From Colwellia psychrerythraea (GTDB taxonomy: Bacteria > Pseudomonadota > Gammaproteobacteria > Enterobacterales > Alteromonadaceae), in NCBI GenBank assembly GCA_002163005.1, contig MAAF01000106.1, positions 1 through 64,000 of the forward strand: DNA of 64,000 nucleotides, in the 5' to 3' direction. Positions 18,363 to 26,927 of this stretch are shown piece by piece (position 1 is the stretch's first letter; each line of letters begins with the position of its first letter). The notes under the pieces were generated by a model that was not told the DNA's origin, ran no database searches, and worked only from the letters and a program-made list of their open reading frames with translations. The position numbers and the translations under genes were made by a program.

Positions 18363-18379
18363 TAGTATCGAGTCGAAAC
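18363..18379. promoter_or_regulatory. MarR operator candidate, copy 2
   Basis: TAGTATCGAGTCGAAAC. With the next T it forms a near-palindrome, AGTATCGAGTCGAAACT, as expected for a MarR dimer. It sits between marR and the divergent secreted-protein gene. Confidence 0.6.
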
Positions 18380-18453
18380 TAGTTTGATGGGGATAAGACA
18401 AGTTAAGCATTAAGCACTTATTTAAATAGTTTAATTAACTAAAAGGATTGATC

Positions 18454-19200
18454 ATGAAAACTTCACACCTCTTTATCGCAGCAGCCTTGAGCACAGTGCT
18501 GCTGACAACAACTACATATGCCCACAATAAACACAGCGGTCATATTCAAGCACCTATATCGTCGGCCATTGCTACTGAGTTTGATATTGTTCATGCCAAG
18601 GTAATTACGCAAGGTAGTCACTTAATATTCCAACAAGCGGTAACCGGTAAAGTTGGTAATAAACAGCCCGAAAAAAAGGGGCATTTAGCAGGTGCCGAGG
18701 TCTATAGTTATGTATGGCCAACGTCACTTAATAGTTCTGCAGTAGGTTTTGAAGCGGATCAAGGCATTCTGTCTTTAGCTTTAACCGTGCATCCTGACTT
18801 CGATGACACCCCTTTATATGATGAAGATGGTGATGGCAACAAAACTAACGACGGAGATAAATGGCATAGCCACTGGGTAGTTCTTGTGCCTGATAATGCC
18901 TGTGGCGAAGGCGCTTTAAAAGTTAAAGATATTGCTCAAGGTAGTTCACCTAAATTACCAGTGACTTGGCCAAATTTACCCATCTTTATTGACAGCCCTG
19001 GATTTGATTTTACCTTAGCGCAATCTGAAGTTTTAGTGCGAGTGCCTCTATCTTCACTTGGTTTTCCAGAAAGCTTTTCTTTTGATGGTGTTACCGCAGG
19101 TTTGAAAATAAACCAGCAAGTACATGCACCTTTACTGTGTGTTACCGATGTATTTGATGTCGCATCTGGTGATTTGAGTTTACCCGGCAAAAGCAAATAA
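18454..19200 (+). CDS. secreted protein of unknown function, MarR-linked
   Basis: 248 residues from the ATG at 18454, which has AAAAGG seven bases upstream; the track TTG at 18448 overlaps that site. A signal peptide (MKTSHLFIAAALSTVLLTTT...YA) precedes a His-containing stretch (HNKHSGH). The mature part is beta-rich, with DEDGDGNKTNDGDKWHSHW, an acidic loop with the look of a calcium site. Two isolated Cys (DNACGEG, PLLCVTD) may pair. I do not recognise the family. Followed by DUF2024 after 13 bases, so probably co-transcribed. Confidence 0.65.
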   Translation: MKTSHLFIAAALSTVLLTTTTYAHNKHSGHIQAPISSAIATEFDIVHAKVITQGSHLIFQQAVTGKVGNKQPEKKGHLAGAEVYSYVWPTSLNSSAVGFEADQGILSLALTVHPDFDDTPLYDEDGDGNKTNDGDKWHSHWVVLVPDNACGEGALKVKDIAQGSSPKLPVTWPNLPIFIDSPGFDFTLAQSEVLVRVPLSSLGFPESFSFDGVTAGLKINQQVHAPLLCVTDVFDVASGDLSLPGKSK

Positions 19201-19213
19201 TTTAGTAGGAGCC

Positions 19214-19465
19214 ATGAGTATGCAAATACATGTTTTTGATACCCATGTAATGACGGTGTCAGGTGAATATATCCATTTTGATGTTTTGGTAAATAATGAA
19301 AATATTAAAAAGGTAGAACAATATGCCAAGCAGTATCTCGCGAGTTTAGGTGTGGCAATAGATAATATTAAGCAAAGCCGCTGCAATTTTTGCCATAGTG
19401 AGCTTGCTAACCTTGAGGTGCAAGATAATATCGCTAGTCAGGGGCATAGTATTATTCGCTTATAA
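19214..19465 (+). CDS. DUF2024 family protein
   Basis: 83 residues: MQIHVFDTHVMTVSGEYIHFDVLV, then KQYLASLG and a CNFCHSE motif near residue 58. Both length and motif match DUF2024, a small family of unknown function. TAGGAG precedes the start region, where the ATG at 19214 or the one six bases later could be used. Sits between the secreted-protein gene and rof. Confidence 0.75.
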   Translation: MSMQIHVFDTHVMTVSGEYIHFDVLVNNENIKKVEQYAKQYLASLGVAIDNIKQSRCNFCHSELANLEVQDNIASQGHSIIRL

Positions 19466-19467
19466 TT

Positions 19468-19495
19468 TAGCTATTCCTAATGGAATAGCTATTTT
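19468..19495 (+). terminator. hairpin plus short T-run between DUF2024 and rof
   Basis: TAGCTATTCC - TAAT - GGAATAGCTA, a perfect 10-bp stem followed by TTTT. It probably ends or attenuates the transcript entering rof. Confidence 0.75.
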
Positions 19496-19521
19496 AAGTC
19501 TTAAGTCTTAAGTCTTAAGTA
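19494..19521 (+). repeat. heptamer tandem repeat (TTAAGTC) before the rof ribosome site
   Basis: Three perfect TTAAGTC units and a fourth ending in A (TTAAGTA) run directly into AAAAGGAGGG, the ribosome site of rof. A slippage-prone array here would alter the promoter or leader spacing, not the reading frame. Confidence 0.75.
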
Positions 19522-19539
19522 AAAAGGAGGGAGTACTCA

Positions 19540-19794
19540 ATGGCAAATAACATCAGTTGTGATGCCCATGACTATTTTGAAATTGTCTGCATGCGTCGTA
19601 GCCTAATCAAGGTGACCACCAAAGACAATAAAAAATACCATGGCATAGCAACAGATATTAAACTTGTTGAAAAGCAAGAATATCTACAAATTAGCGATGA
19701 TATTAAAACCCAGCAAGTGCTTTTAAGTGAAGTGAAAACACTCGAGGCACTAGGCAATAGCATTGAACAGCATAATTTTTCGATCACATGGTGA
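19540..19794 (+). CDS. rof: Rho-binding antiterminator Rof (YaeO family)
   Basis: 84 residues. The sequence ISCDAHDYFEIVCMRR, KVTTKDNKKYHGIATDI, EYLQISDD and LSEVKTLEAL follows the Rof family pattern (C-x2-HDY-x-E-x2-C start, Sm-like beta barrel). E. coli Rof binds Rho hexamers and blocks RNA entry, reducing termination. AAAAGGAGGG is a strong ribosome site. The preceding hairpin and heptamer repeats suggest its own transcription control. Confidence 0.85.
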   Translation: MANNISCDAHDYFEIVCMRRSLIKVTTKDNKKYHGIATDIKLVEKQEYLQISDDIKTQQVLLSEVKTLEALGNSIEQHNFSITW

Positions 19795-19843
19795 GCCGAA
19801 GTAGAAGCTTGAACAGGAGAAATGATGGTATAAAATGACAGTG

Positions 19844-20725
19844 CTACAGTGAATCAACGCCACCATAAACATCAATGGTAAAACCCCGTTGTAGGGCATA
19901 ATCTTGGGGTGTTAATCCGAGTTGTTTTTTTAAATATCGAATGAGGTGAGGTTGATCGCTAAAACCAAACTGATAAGCAATATCTACCCAGTCAATATCA
20001 CTTTGTTCACGTTGATAGAGAAATTCTAAAATAGCTTCTAGCCTATTCATTGATTGGCATTGCTTAAGTGTTAACCCCGTAACTCTTAAAAAACTACGCT
20101 CTAAGGTGCGTTGTGAACAAAAGAGGGTATCTCCTAATTTATTAATTGCAATTTTAGCCAACAGAGGCAGTACTTTCCTCGTCAGTTCACTATGATTATC
20201 CCCATGGCTATTTAAAAGCCATGGTAGGCATAAATTATCCAGTATTTCAGCGCAATTATCAGGAAACTTCCGGGCTAGAGTAAGTAAGGTATCTGCATTG
20301 ACTTGATTCTTATCGTTTAGCTGACGGTCATCAAAATTAATGTTGTCAAAAGAAGCCGCTTGAATAGTATCGACCACTGCTTGTGATGTTTTTCCTTGTA
20401 AAGCATTAAGCCCTGGTAATGAATATAGTGCGCCCACGTGGAACTTAATGCCAATACAGGCAACAGGCCTAGAGTGATCTAATTCATAGGTTTTCCCATG
20501 AGGGTGTAGCCAATGACAGCCCTCCATTTGAGTAATACCTTTGTCACTCTTGTATAGAAAGCTTTGCCTTGGCAGCGTTAAAATTAAGTGTGTTGCTGGG
20601 TCAGGGTTAAGCTTTGGGTAATCATTATGACCTTCAGCATTAGGCAACTTCTCAAGGAACCAATAACAATCAATATATTTAGCAAGCTCTAGATTATTAG
20701 GGGTTTTCAACCAATGTATCATCAC
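19844..20725 (-). CDS. AraC-family transcriptional regulator
   Basis: 293 residues. The N-terminal domain begins with WLKTPNNLELAKYIDCYWFLE and has a PDPATHLILTLP motif, the AraC sub-family carrying a DUF6597-like sensing domain. The C-terminal pair of HTH motifs is visible around KLGDTLFCSQRTLERSF and IAYQFGFSDQPHLIRYLKKQLGLTPQDY. It lies tail-to-tail with rof and co-directional with the GNAT gene upstream. Target and effector unknown. Confidence 0.85.
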   Translation of the reverse strand: MMIHWLKTPNNLELAKYIDCYWFLEKLPNAEGHNDYPKLNPDPATHLILTLPRQSFLYKSDKGITQMEGCHWLHPHGKTYELDHSRPVACIGIKFHVGALYSLPGLNALQGKTSQAVVDTIQAASFDNINFDDRQLNDKNQVNADTLLTLARKFPDNCAEILDNLCLPWLLNSHGDNHSELTRKVLPLLAKIAINKLGDTLFCSQRTLERSFLRVTGLTLKQCQSMNRLEAILEFLYQREQSDIDWVDIAYQFGFSDQPHLIRYLKKQLGLTPQDYALQRGFTIDVYGGVDSL

Positions 20726-20798
20726 ACACCTTGATAGTTTTTTTTGATCAATCTAACTTAACCACTTTATGCTAACTATATTACAAGTATAGTAATAT

Positions 20799-21629
20799 TT
20801 ATGCGTGCTTGAACTCAAACTGTACTATACGATGAGCTGAGGTAAAACCGGCATGGGCAATGGCTTTTTGAGCCGCGACATTATTGCTCTCAGTTGAACA
20901 AATAGCTTTTAACCCTTGGTTAGTTGCATTGTTTATTAGGTAAGCTAGCACTTTTTTAGCGATACCTTGTCCACGGTTAGATTGTGCGACAATCATGCCT
21001 AAGTCAGCGTATTCAGTTTGATATTGATCGAATAAACGACATTCTCCTGCAGCTAATAATTTCCCTTTATGCCAATAACCAAAAAGTTCTTTGCGCTCAA
21101 TTAAATTGCCGTAGTATTGCGTTAGCCATTGCTCAGGAGCACCGATATTGGCTGCTGCAAAGGTAACAAAATCTGTTAATTGCTCAGCACCAGCTAGCTG
21201 CATATCAATCATCTCAAGGTTTTTATTAGCCAACTTAGTGTTGTGCTGGAACATCAAGGCATTCACTTTAAAGGTAGCAGAGTTGTCCAAACATAAAGCC
21301 TGATAATTCGGCTCTGAGGTACTAACAAATGCGCCTTTAACTTCACCTATTATTGAACTGTTTTGCTGGGCAATTAACGTAAATAATTCCTGAGAAAACA
21401 GTTGGAACTCCGGCTGAAGATAATATTGCAGCAGGTATCCATCACCATTAACGCAACAAAATCCTACTAGGTTTTTATTTACATAAAAGCCAAAGTGTTT
21501 AGCCATAGGTGCGAAGCCAAAGTGCCACATGCCATCAAGCGGCACAATCGAGCTGTCAAAATACGCTTTTTTTAATTCCGTTAATTCCGTTAATTCGCTT
21601 AGCGATTTAATCGTTTTAATTTTAATCAT
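20799..21629 (-). CDS. GNAT-family N-acetyltransferase
   Basis: 276 residues. The C-terminal half has the acetyl-CoA site LGMIVAQSNRGQGIAKKVLAYLI and the following STESNNVAAQKAIAHAGF, both GNAT hallmarks. The first half is a degenerate GNAT-like region, as in GNAT proteins with two tandem domains. Near the N-terminus ELTELTEL is encoded by three tandem TTAATTCCG-like units, a small in-frame repeat. GGAAATAACC precedes the ATG. Substrate unknown. Confidence 0.8.
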   Translation of the reverse strand: MIKIKTIKSLSELTELTELKKAYFDSSIVPLDGMWHFGFAPMAKHFGFYVNKNLVGFCCVNGDGYLLQYYLQPEFQLFSQELFTLIAQQNSSIIGEVKGAFVSTSEPNYQALCLDNSATFKVNALMFQHNTKLANKNLEMIDMQLAGAEQLTDFVTFAAANIGAPEQWLTQYYGNLIERKELFGYWHKGKLLAAGECRLFDQYQTEYADLGMIVAQSNRGQGIAKKVLAYLINNATNQGLKAICSTESNNVAAQKAIAHAGFTSAHRIVQFEFKHA

Positions 21630-21925
21630 TGGTTATTTCCAGTATTGGATTAGTGATCTTATCCGTTAATTCCAAAACTATTTCGGAGAACATGAGTATA
21701 TATTAAGTATTTAACAACTATAAATATTGAACAAAAGCGACAAGCCATAGTCCGAGATGCTGAGGTCGATAGACGCTTTGTCTAGCAAAAATTAATCCTC
21801 GTTATTATTTTTATAGCTCAGTTGGTTATACACTGCAATATAACGCAAGGAACGTCTTTATGGGGCAACATGGCGCACTTCAACCGAGAAAGTAATAATG
21901 CCATTTTATTAATGCATCTTGAGGT

Positions 21926-22882
21926 TTATTGCTGACACTCTAGCGATGACCACTTTTTGATATCTTTAGCGTATTTCTTGGACCATTCAATGGCGGCGGC
22001 CTGATCCGAAAGCTTTTTGATAACGGCTAAAGAAGACGCATCTGTAATCATCTTATTGGTAAAACTAATGTTTTGAATTAAGTTATACACACAAGGAAAC
22101 TTTTGTTTTAAATTTGGAGCCGCTGCTTTTTTTAACCATCCTCCTATGCGGTTGCCACAGTCTTTAACTAATTTTTTATTGAGCCCCCACTCAGGTACCT
22201 TTTCACATTGCTCTGTATAAAGTGGAAAATTGACAAACTTACCTTCAATATTATCGTCGGTCCAATTAGGACTCCAATTTAGCATGAGGATAGGGCGCTT
22301 TTTCTCTATCGCATTGGTAAGTTGTTCCCACAATGCTGAATCATCAGGTAAACGTTCGATGGAAAACTTTAACCCTAACGCTCGAATAATATCAGCATCA
22401 CCATAATTCCATGGGCCACCAAAATACATACCTTTGTCAGTTTTTTTGGCTCCCTTAAAAAGTGCTCTGCATTTGTTTAAAGCTTGCCATTGGGGTAACT
22501 CTGGACATAAATCTTGCACATATTTGGGATACCACCAATCTTCTATTACTTTAGCTTCATGGGTGCCTAAATCAATAATGTCACCGTTAGCGACAAGCTT
22601 ATTAAACTCTTGCCTCATTGAAGGTTCCCATACTTCTATCTGAAAATGAATAACCCCACGTTTTAGTGCCCCCCATTGGCGGTCAGCACTGATGTTTATG
22701 TACTCTACAGGGCTGCCTAAATTTTCAATCAACTGACCAACAACGTTCGACAATACCCGTTGGCTTGACCAGTTATTTGTTGGTATAACGACTTTATCTG
22801 AAAGGTGAGACGGTTTGGACCATAATGTACTGGAAAAAAATATTAATGAGAATAAGGTCTTAACGTAATATGTATTGTTCAT
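21926..22882 (-). CDS. glycine betaine/proline-type ABC substrate-binding protein (OpuAC-like), orphan
   Basis: 318 residues with a signal peptide and the OpuAC/ProX fold: KVVIPTNNWSSQRVLSNVVGQLIENLG at the start, HFQIEVWEPS, and PILMLNWSPNWTDD in the second lobe. Aromatic residues typical of the quaternary-ammonium cage (W, Y) are frequent. No permease or ATPase gene is next to it, so it either feeds a transporter encoded elsewhere or acts in sensing. The flanking genes are unrelated. Confidence 0.8.
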   Translation of the reverse strand: MNNTYYVKTLFSLIFFSSTLWSKPSHLSDKVVIPTNNWSSQRVLSNVVGQLIENLGSPVEYINISADRQWGALKRGVIHFQIEVWEPSMRQEFNKLVANGDIIDLGTHEAKVIEDWWYPKYVQDLCPELPQWQALNKCRALFKGAKKTDKGMYFGGPWNYGDADIIRALGLKFSIERLPDDSALWEQLTNAIEKKRPILMLNWSPNWTDDNIEGKFVNFPLYTEQCEKVPEWGLNKKLVKDCGNRIGGWLKKAAAPNLKQKFPCVYNLIQNISFTNKMITDASSLAVIKKLSDQAAAIEWSKKYAKDIKKWSSLECQQ

Positions 22883-23088
22883 TTTTAGCCTAGGGATTAA
22901 ACGGGGTTAGCTGCGCTTCAAATAATATGTAATAACACTACCTCCAAGGGGCTAGTGCTATTGAGTTTAATATATATTTGTTGTGATGTCCTATTGCGTA
23001 TCAAAGTAACCACATGGTTGGGAGATTACGACTCGTCAATTACGATCATTTTGTGCTTAAAGTGAATCCTAACGACAGCAGTCATTAC

Positions 23089-23775
23089 TTAATCAGCGTC
23101 GTACTTATCAAATTTATTGAATTTGATAATTGAAGTAAGCTCTTCACCATAAAGGCTACCTTTTTCAGAGTAACGATCCAATTTAGTAACCAATATAAAA
23201 GGGTCGTTTGTTTTCATTCTAGCTTGTCTAAATTCAGCGAAAGCGCCGCTGCGACCCAAAGTGCGATAATAATCGTAAATAGCATCTTCAATAGAATCGT
23301 ATTTTTTTACCCAAATAGTTTTGTCGCCACGTTTTTGCAGGGCTGCAACTCTGGGTTCATCTGCGTCAAAAGACCAAACACCAAATATGTTATTAGCGAC
23401 TCTAAAAAAGCGCGAGGTAGCCCAAGAGCTTTCTATTGCCGCTTGTGCGATGGTAATACTTTTTGGAGATGGCTTAAGCGCCATGAGCAATTTTTCATTG
23501 GTAATGACCTTATATTCTACTTTTAATTTTTCAATCTCAGCATTAGTTTTGCCCGCATCAAGTGTTATTTTAATCTCTTCATATCGAGCCATTAGTTTCG
23601 CGTAAACGATGTTAACCGCAGGAACTATTAACGCTATAAATCTTGCTTTTTTCTCTTGTACTGTCATTTTAGGAAGTTCAGCTTCCTTTTGAGTAACACT
23701 GTAAATAACTGAAGCAATAATAATGAGCAGTATAGTAGCGAGAATGATTTTGATTTTATTTGAAAAGTGTTGCAC
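23089..23775 (-). CDS. Bax-like glucosaminidase (peptidoglycan hydrolase)
   Basis: About 228 residues from a GTG at 23775 with GGAA at proper spacing; the track start 90 bases upstream adds an unlikely N-terminal sequence. One membrane anchor (about 6-28, IILATILLIIIASVIYSV) is followed by the glucosaminidase domain. AQAAIESSWATSRFF contains the catalytic Glu, then NNIFGVWSF and YDSIEDAIYDYYRTLGR. It fits the Bax family that cleaves peptidoglycan. Monocistronic. Confidence 0.82.
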   Translation of the reverse strand: MQHFSNKIKIILATILLIIIASVIYSVTQKEAELPKMTVQEKKARFIALIVPAVNIVYAKLMARYEEIKITLDAGKTNAEIEKLKVEYKVITNEKLLMALKPSPKSITIAQAAIESSWATSRFFRVANNIFGVWSFDADEPRVAALQKRGDKTIWVKKYDSIEDAIYDYYRTLGRSGAFAEFRQARMKTNDPFILVTKLDRYSEKGSLYGEELTSIIKFNKFDKYDAD

Positions 23776-24008
23776 TAATATATTTCCGAAGTGATTGTTA
23801 AACTGAGGTATTAACAATAAATAGTAGGATAGTTCAGTTGAAAAAACAAAATTAACTATGGGCAAAGATTGGTAAAGTAGCTGTCATCATAATGACCAGA
23901 ATACCTACTCGTTCTGAGAGGTATTCTGGTCAGTCATGAGATAGGTAAAAGTGAGTCATACTGAGACGGATACGGCTCGTAGTGTAAAATTCACTTTCGC
24001 CTGATGCG

Positions 24009-24440
24009 TTAGCCATAGGTATTACTAAAACTATCAACTCCTGCTTGCGCGCAGCCTAAATCTTGCTCGGGTGAGCCTGAACTCACGCCAATACCGCCAA
24101 CAACACTGCCATTAAATGTGATAGGCAAACCACCGCCAACAATACACATACGGCCACCTAAAGCCGTATGAATACCAAATAAATTATTTTTATGCCCCGG
24201 AATACAGGCTTTATTAAATTCGTGGGTACCCTTACGCGCTGATGCCGCGGTAAATGCTTTATCTTGTGAGATGGTAATGCTGTGTACTTTACCGCCATCC
24301 ATTCGCTCAAAGGCAATTAAATTACCTGATTCATCTACCACGGCAATGCACATAGGTACGCCGAGCTCATTGGCTTTATTCACCGCGCCGTCAATTATCG
24401 TTTTTGCTTCCGTTTGGTTTAGTCTATTTATTGTCAACAT
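24009..24440 (-). CDS. GlcG/HbpS-like DUF336 protein next to the bhcR candidate
   Basis: About 143 residues (ATG at 24440 preferred over the GTG at 24449, which overlaps the ribosome site). It is a typical DUF336/HbpS fold: VPMCIAVVDESGNLIAFERMDG, KAFTAASARKGT and GGGLPITFNGSVVGGIGVSSGSPEQD. GlcG of the E. coli glycolate operon belongs here; other members bind haem or corrinoids, and the role in glycolate/glyoxylate metabolism is unsettled. It lies downstream of the IclR gene on the same strand. Its place at the BHAC locus supports a link with C2 metabolism. Confidence 0.82.
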   Translation of the reverse strand: MLTINRLNQTEAKTIIDGAVNKANELGVPMCIAVVDESGNLIAFERMDGGKVHSITISQDKAFTAASARKGTHEFNKACIPGHKNNLFGIHTALGGRMCIVGGGLPITFNGSVVGGIGVSSGSPEQDLGCAQAGVDSFSNTYG

Positions 24441-24519
24441 AGTTTTCACTCTTTAATTTTAAATCTGGTACAGCAATTGAGACCATACTATTGGCGGCGA
24501 GTAATACTCCTGCTGGTAC

Positions 24520-24563
24520 ATACCCAAGCCCCTTGAAGCTGCACCTTTGTGTGGTTTGGGTAT
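24520..24563. repeat. REP-like imperfect hairpin between bhcR and glcG-like gene
   Basis: ATACCCAAGCC ... GGTTTGGGTAT: 11-base arms with one non-matching pair and a 22-base centre rich in CTTGAAGCTGCACC. This layout resembles the TACCCAA...TTGGGTA repeats common in marine gammaproteobacteria. One copy is seen in the window. Confidence 0.5.
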
Positions 24564-24576
24564 ACATATATTTTAC

Positions 24577-25365
24577 TTAACTGGCTTCTTTGATCGGAGG
24601 TTGGTTTTTAACAAAGCCAAGTTCAATGGAAATTGACTTACCCGCTTTGACTAAATGTTTAACCCATTCATCTTTACGTCTATCAATCGGTGCTGACACT
24701 GATAATCCGGCAACAACTTCACCGTACCTGTCATATAACAGTACGCCAATGCAACCCACACCTATTTCAGCTTCTTCATTGTCGTAGGCGAAGCCTTGCT
24801 CAACACAGTGCATGCATTCACGCTCTAAGCTTTCTATTTCTGAAAATGTTTTACGCGTATAGGTTGGCAAATTTGTACGATGGGCATAGCCACTAATGCC
24901 TTCGCTACCTTCCATACCTAACATCATTTTACCGACACCTGTAACATGAAGCGGCGCACGGCTACCAATAATTTGTTGAACATGCATCATTCTGTTGGGA
25001 ATGGCTTTTTCTACGTAAATAATCACATCGCCTTCACGTGTGGTGAGGTTAATAGTTTCACCAAACTTATCTCGTAGTTTTTCCATGTAAGGTAATGCTA
25101 CTTTACGAAAATCTACGTGTTGAGATTGATAATTGCTGAGTCTTATAAGTCGGCCACTTAACTGGTACTTACCTGAATTGTCCCGATCAACAAAGTGATT
25201 ATCGATAAGAGAATGTAATATGCGAAAAGCAGTAGATGGCGCCAAGTTAGTATCTGCACTAAGCGCTTTTAGTGTTACTGGCATGGTATAGCGTGATATA
25301 GCGTCTAGTAATGTCGCTGCTCTATCTATTACTTGAATGCGAGATTCTGGTTTAACTCTAGTCAT
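24577..25365 (-). CDS. bhcR: IclR-family regulator, BhcR candidate
   Basis: 262 residues. The winged HTH (about 8-70) has VIDRAATLLDAISRYTMPVTLKAL and APSTAFRILHSL. The IclR effector domain (about 85-250) carries APLHVTGVGKMML and GVGCIGVLLYDRYGEVVAGLSVSAP. It is divergent from bhcB-bhcC-bhcD with 485 bases between starts. In Paracoccus denitrificans an IclR protein, BhcR, controls the same enzymes in response to glyoxylate; equivalence here is inferred from family plus position. Three TTTCAC-N3-GTGAAA-like sites lie in the shared promoter region. Confidence 0.82.
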   Translation of the reverse strand: MTRVKPESRIQVIDRAATLLDAISRYTMPVTLKALSADTNLAPSTAFRILHSLIDNHFVDRDNSGKYQLSGRLIRLSNYQSQHVDFRKVALPYMEKLRDKFGETINLTTREGDVIIYVEKAIPNRMMHVQQIIGSRAPLHVTGVGKMMLGMEGSEGISGYAHRTNLPTYTRKTFSEIESLERECMHCVEQGFAYDNEEAEIGVGCIGVLLYDRYGEVVAGLSVSAPIDRRKDEWVKHLVKAGKSISIELGFVKNQPPIKEAS

Positions 25366-25530
25366 AATATTACCGCTCAGTTTAAAAATTTAGTCTCATT
25401 AAAATTTGAACCATTAATTAATGTTACTGGTATAACATCTCCTTTCTTGACTCTCGTGTCAACTTCTGGCTTTCAATTTTTAATATAAAACTAAAACCGA
25501 CAAAAACCATCATTAATTTGAGTTTGCTCA

Positions 25531-25545
25531 TTTCACATAATGGAA
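25531..25545. promoter_or_regulatory. operator candidate 1, TTTCACATAATGGAA
   Basis: Left half matches TTTCAC exactly, right half is degenerate. One of three related sites in the bhcR-bhcB region. Confidence 0.45.
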
Positions 25546-25632
25546 TCTGTAAGTTTCCTTGTACTCAATATTCATATAGCTCTTTATTTATCAGTGATAT
25601 GCATGGCGATTTATAGTGATTAAAAGCCGTTA

Positions 25633-25647
25633 TTTCACATGATGAAA
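25633..25647. promoter_or_regulatory. operator candidate 2, TTTCACATGATGAAA
   Basis: Fits the TTTCAC-N3-GTGAAA palindrome with one mismatch; best site of the three in this region. Confidence 0.55.
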
Positions 25648-25675
25648 TTCATCTTGTTTGCCTGATTTAGCTGTT

Positions 25676-25690
25676 TTCCATAAGGTGAAA
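25676..25690. promoter_or_regulatory. operator candidate 3, TTCCATAAGGTGAAA
   Basis: Right half GTGAAA exact, left half degenerate. The distance to site 2 is 43 bases, about four helical turns. Confidence 0.4.
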
Positions 25691-25850
25691 TTGAAGCGAA
25701 AAAAATTAGTTACAAATTAAACATCATCCACAAATTAAGAGTCATCTTGAGACTCATATAGATAAATACGACTTACCACACGATTAATGTCAGGGCTAAA
25801 ACCACGACTAACATGACGGCTAATACCGCAAGAGATATTAAGAGGAACCT

Positions 25851-26828
25851 ATGAGCAGTTCACCTAAACCAACCATGAATATTCCAAGCTACGAGGATGT
25901 ACTCGTTGCCCACGAACGTATTAAACCCTTTATTCACGAAACACCCGTATTAACCTCACGTTTCCTCAATAAATTAACAGGTGCAGAGCTGTTTTTTAAA
26001 TGTGAAAACTTGCAAAAGGCCGCTGCTTTTAAAGTGCGCGGTGCCTGTAATGCCGTTTTTGGTTTAACAGACGCGGAAGCAAAAATTGGTGTTGCCACGC
26101 ATTCATCAGGTAACCATGCTCTATCGTTATCTTATGCAGCCGGACGACGTGGCATACCTGTGACCGTAGTGATGCCACGTACAGCGCCGCAAGCTAAAAA
26201 AGATGCTGTAATCGGCTATGGCGGAGTCATCGTTGAATGTGAACCTTCAACCAGTTCACGCGAAGCCGTCTTTGCTGAAGTTGTTGCCGAGTCAGGCGCT
26301 GATTTTGTTCATCCCTACAACGACCCACGTGTTATTGCGGGCCAAGCCACTTGCGCGAAAGAACTCGTTAATCAGGTACTTAATTTAGATGCTGTGGTAG
26401 CGCCAATTGGTGGCGGCGGCATGATATCAGGCACTTGCTTAACACTATCGACTACTAATCCGACAATAAAAATTTATGCAGCAGAGCCTTTGAATGCAGA
26501 TGATGCTGCGCGCTCATTTAAAGCGGGTCATATCATTGCCGACGATGCTCCAGAGACAGTTGCCGATGGTCTAAAAGTTCCACTTAAAGATCTAACTTGG
26601 CATTTCGTTAAAAACCATGTCACCGATATTTTAACGGCAACCGAAGAGGAAATTGTCGCGGCAATGAAGCTTATTTGGATCCGCATGAAAATTGTAGTGG
26701 AGCCAAGCAGCGCGGTAACGCTAGCTATTATTTTAAAAAATCCCGAGGTATTTAAAGGCAAGCGTATTGGGGTAATTCTTACAGGCGGTAATGTCGATTT
26801 AGACAAATTACCGTGGATGAATAAATAA
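25851..26828 (+). CDS. bhcB: beta-hydroxyaspartate dehydratase candidate (PLP, serine/threonine dehydratase family)
   Basis: 325 residues of the fold-type II PLP family. The Schiff-base Lys sits in AAAFKVRGACN, followed by ATHSSGNHALSLSYAA and the phosphate-binding loop PIGGGGMISG. The C-terminal LTGGN is also conserved. By sequence alone it could be a threonine dehydratase or serine racemase. The company of an IclR regulator, a D-threonine-aldolase-family enzyme and an OCD-family reductase in the order B-C-D matches the BHAC cluster. There, BhcB removes water from erythro-beta-hydroxyaspartate to give iminosuccinate. Precedes bhcC by 99 bases. Cytoplasmic. Confidence 0.87.
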   Translation: MSSSPKPTMNIPSYEDVLVAHERIKPFIHETPVLTSRFLNKLTGAELFFKCENLQKAAAFKVRGACNAVFGLTDAEAKIGVATHSSGNHALSLSYAAGRRGIPVTVVMPRTAPQAKKDAVIGYGGVIVECEPSTSSREAVFAEVVAESGADFVHPYNDPRVIAGQATCAKELVNQVLNLDAVVAPIGGGGMISGTCLTLSTTNPTIKIYAAEPLNADDAARSFKAGHIIADDAPETVADGLKVPLKDLTWHFVKNHVTDILTATEEEIVAAMKLIWIRMKIVVEPSSAVTLAIILKNPEVFKGKRIGVILTGGNVDLDKLPWMNK

Positions 26829-26927
26829 GCCAACAAGTACAGCAGTAAAAAATAAAACGAATTCAAAATTTGGTTCAAATTCAAATTAATAATTATCTAA
26901 ATACTAATTAAAATTCTGGAGAAGAAG

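Larger units (their letters stand above)
25366..25850. other. bhcR-bhcB divergent promoter region
   Basis: 485 bases with no ORF. It contains three TTTCAC-N3-GTGAAA-type palindrome variants (entries below) and must hold the promoters of both directions and a long leader before bhcB. Confidence 0.6.

Noticed and set aside
21575-21605. TTAATTCCG triplet repeat as a regulatory array
   Set aside because: It is in frame inside the GNAT gene and encodes ELTELTEL, so it is simply a coding repeat.
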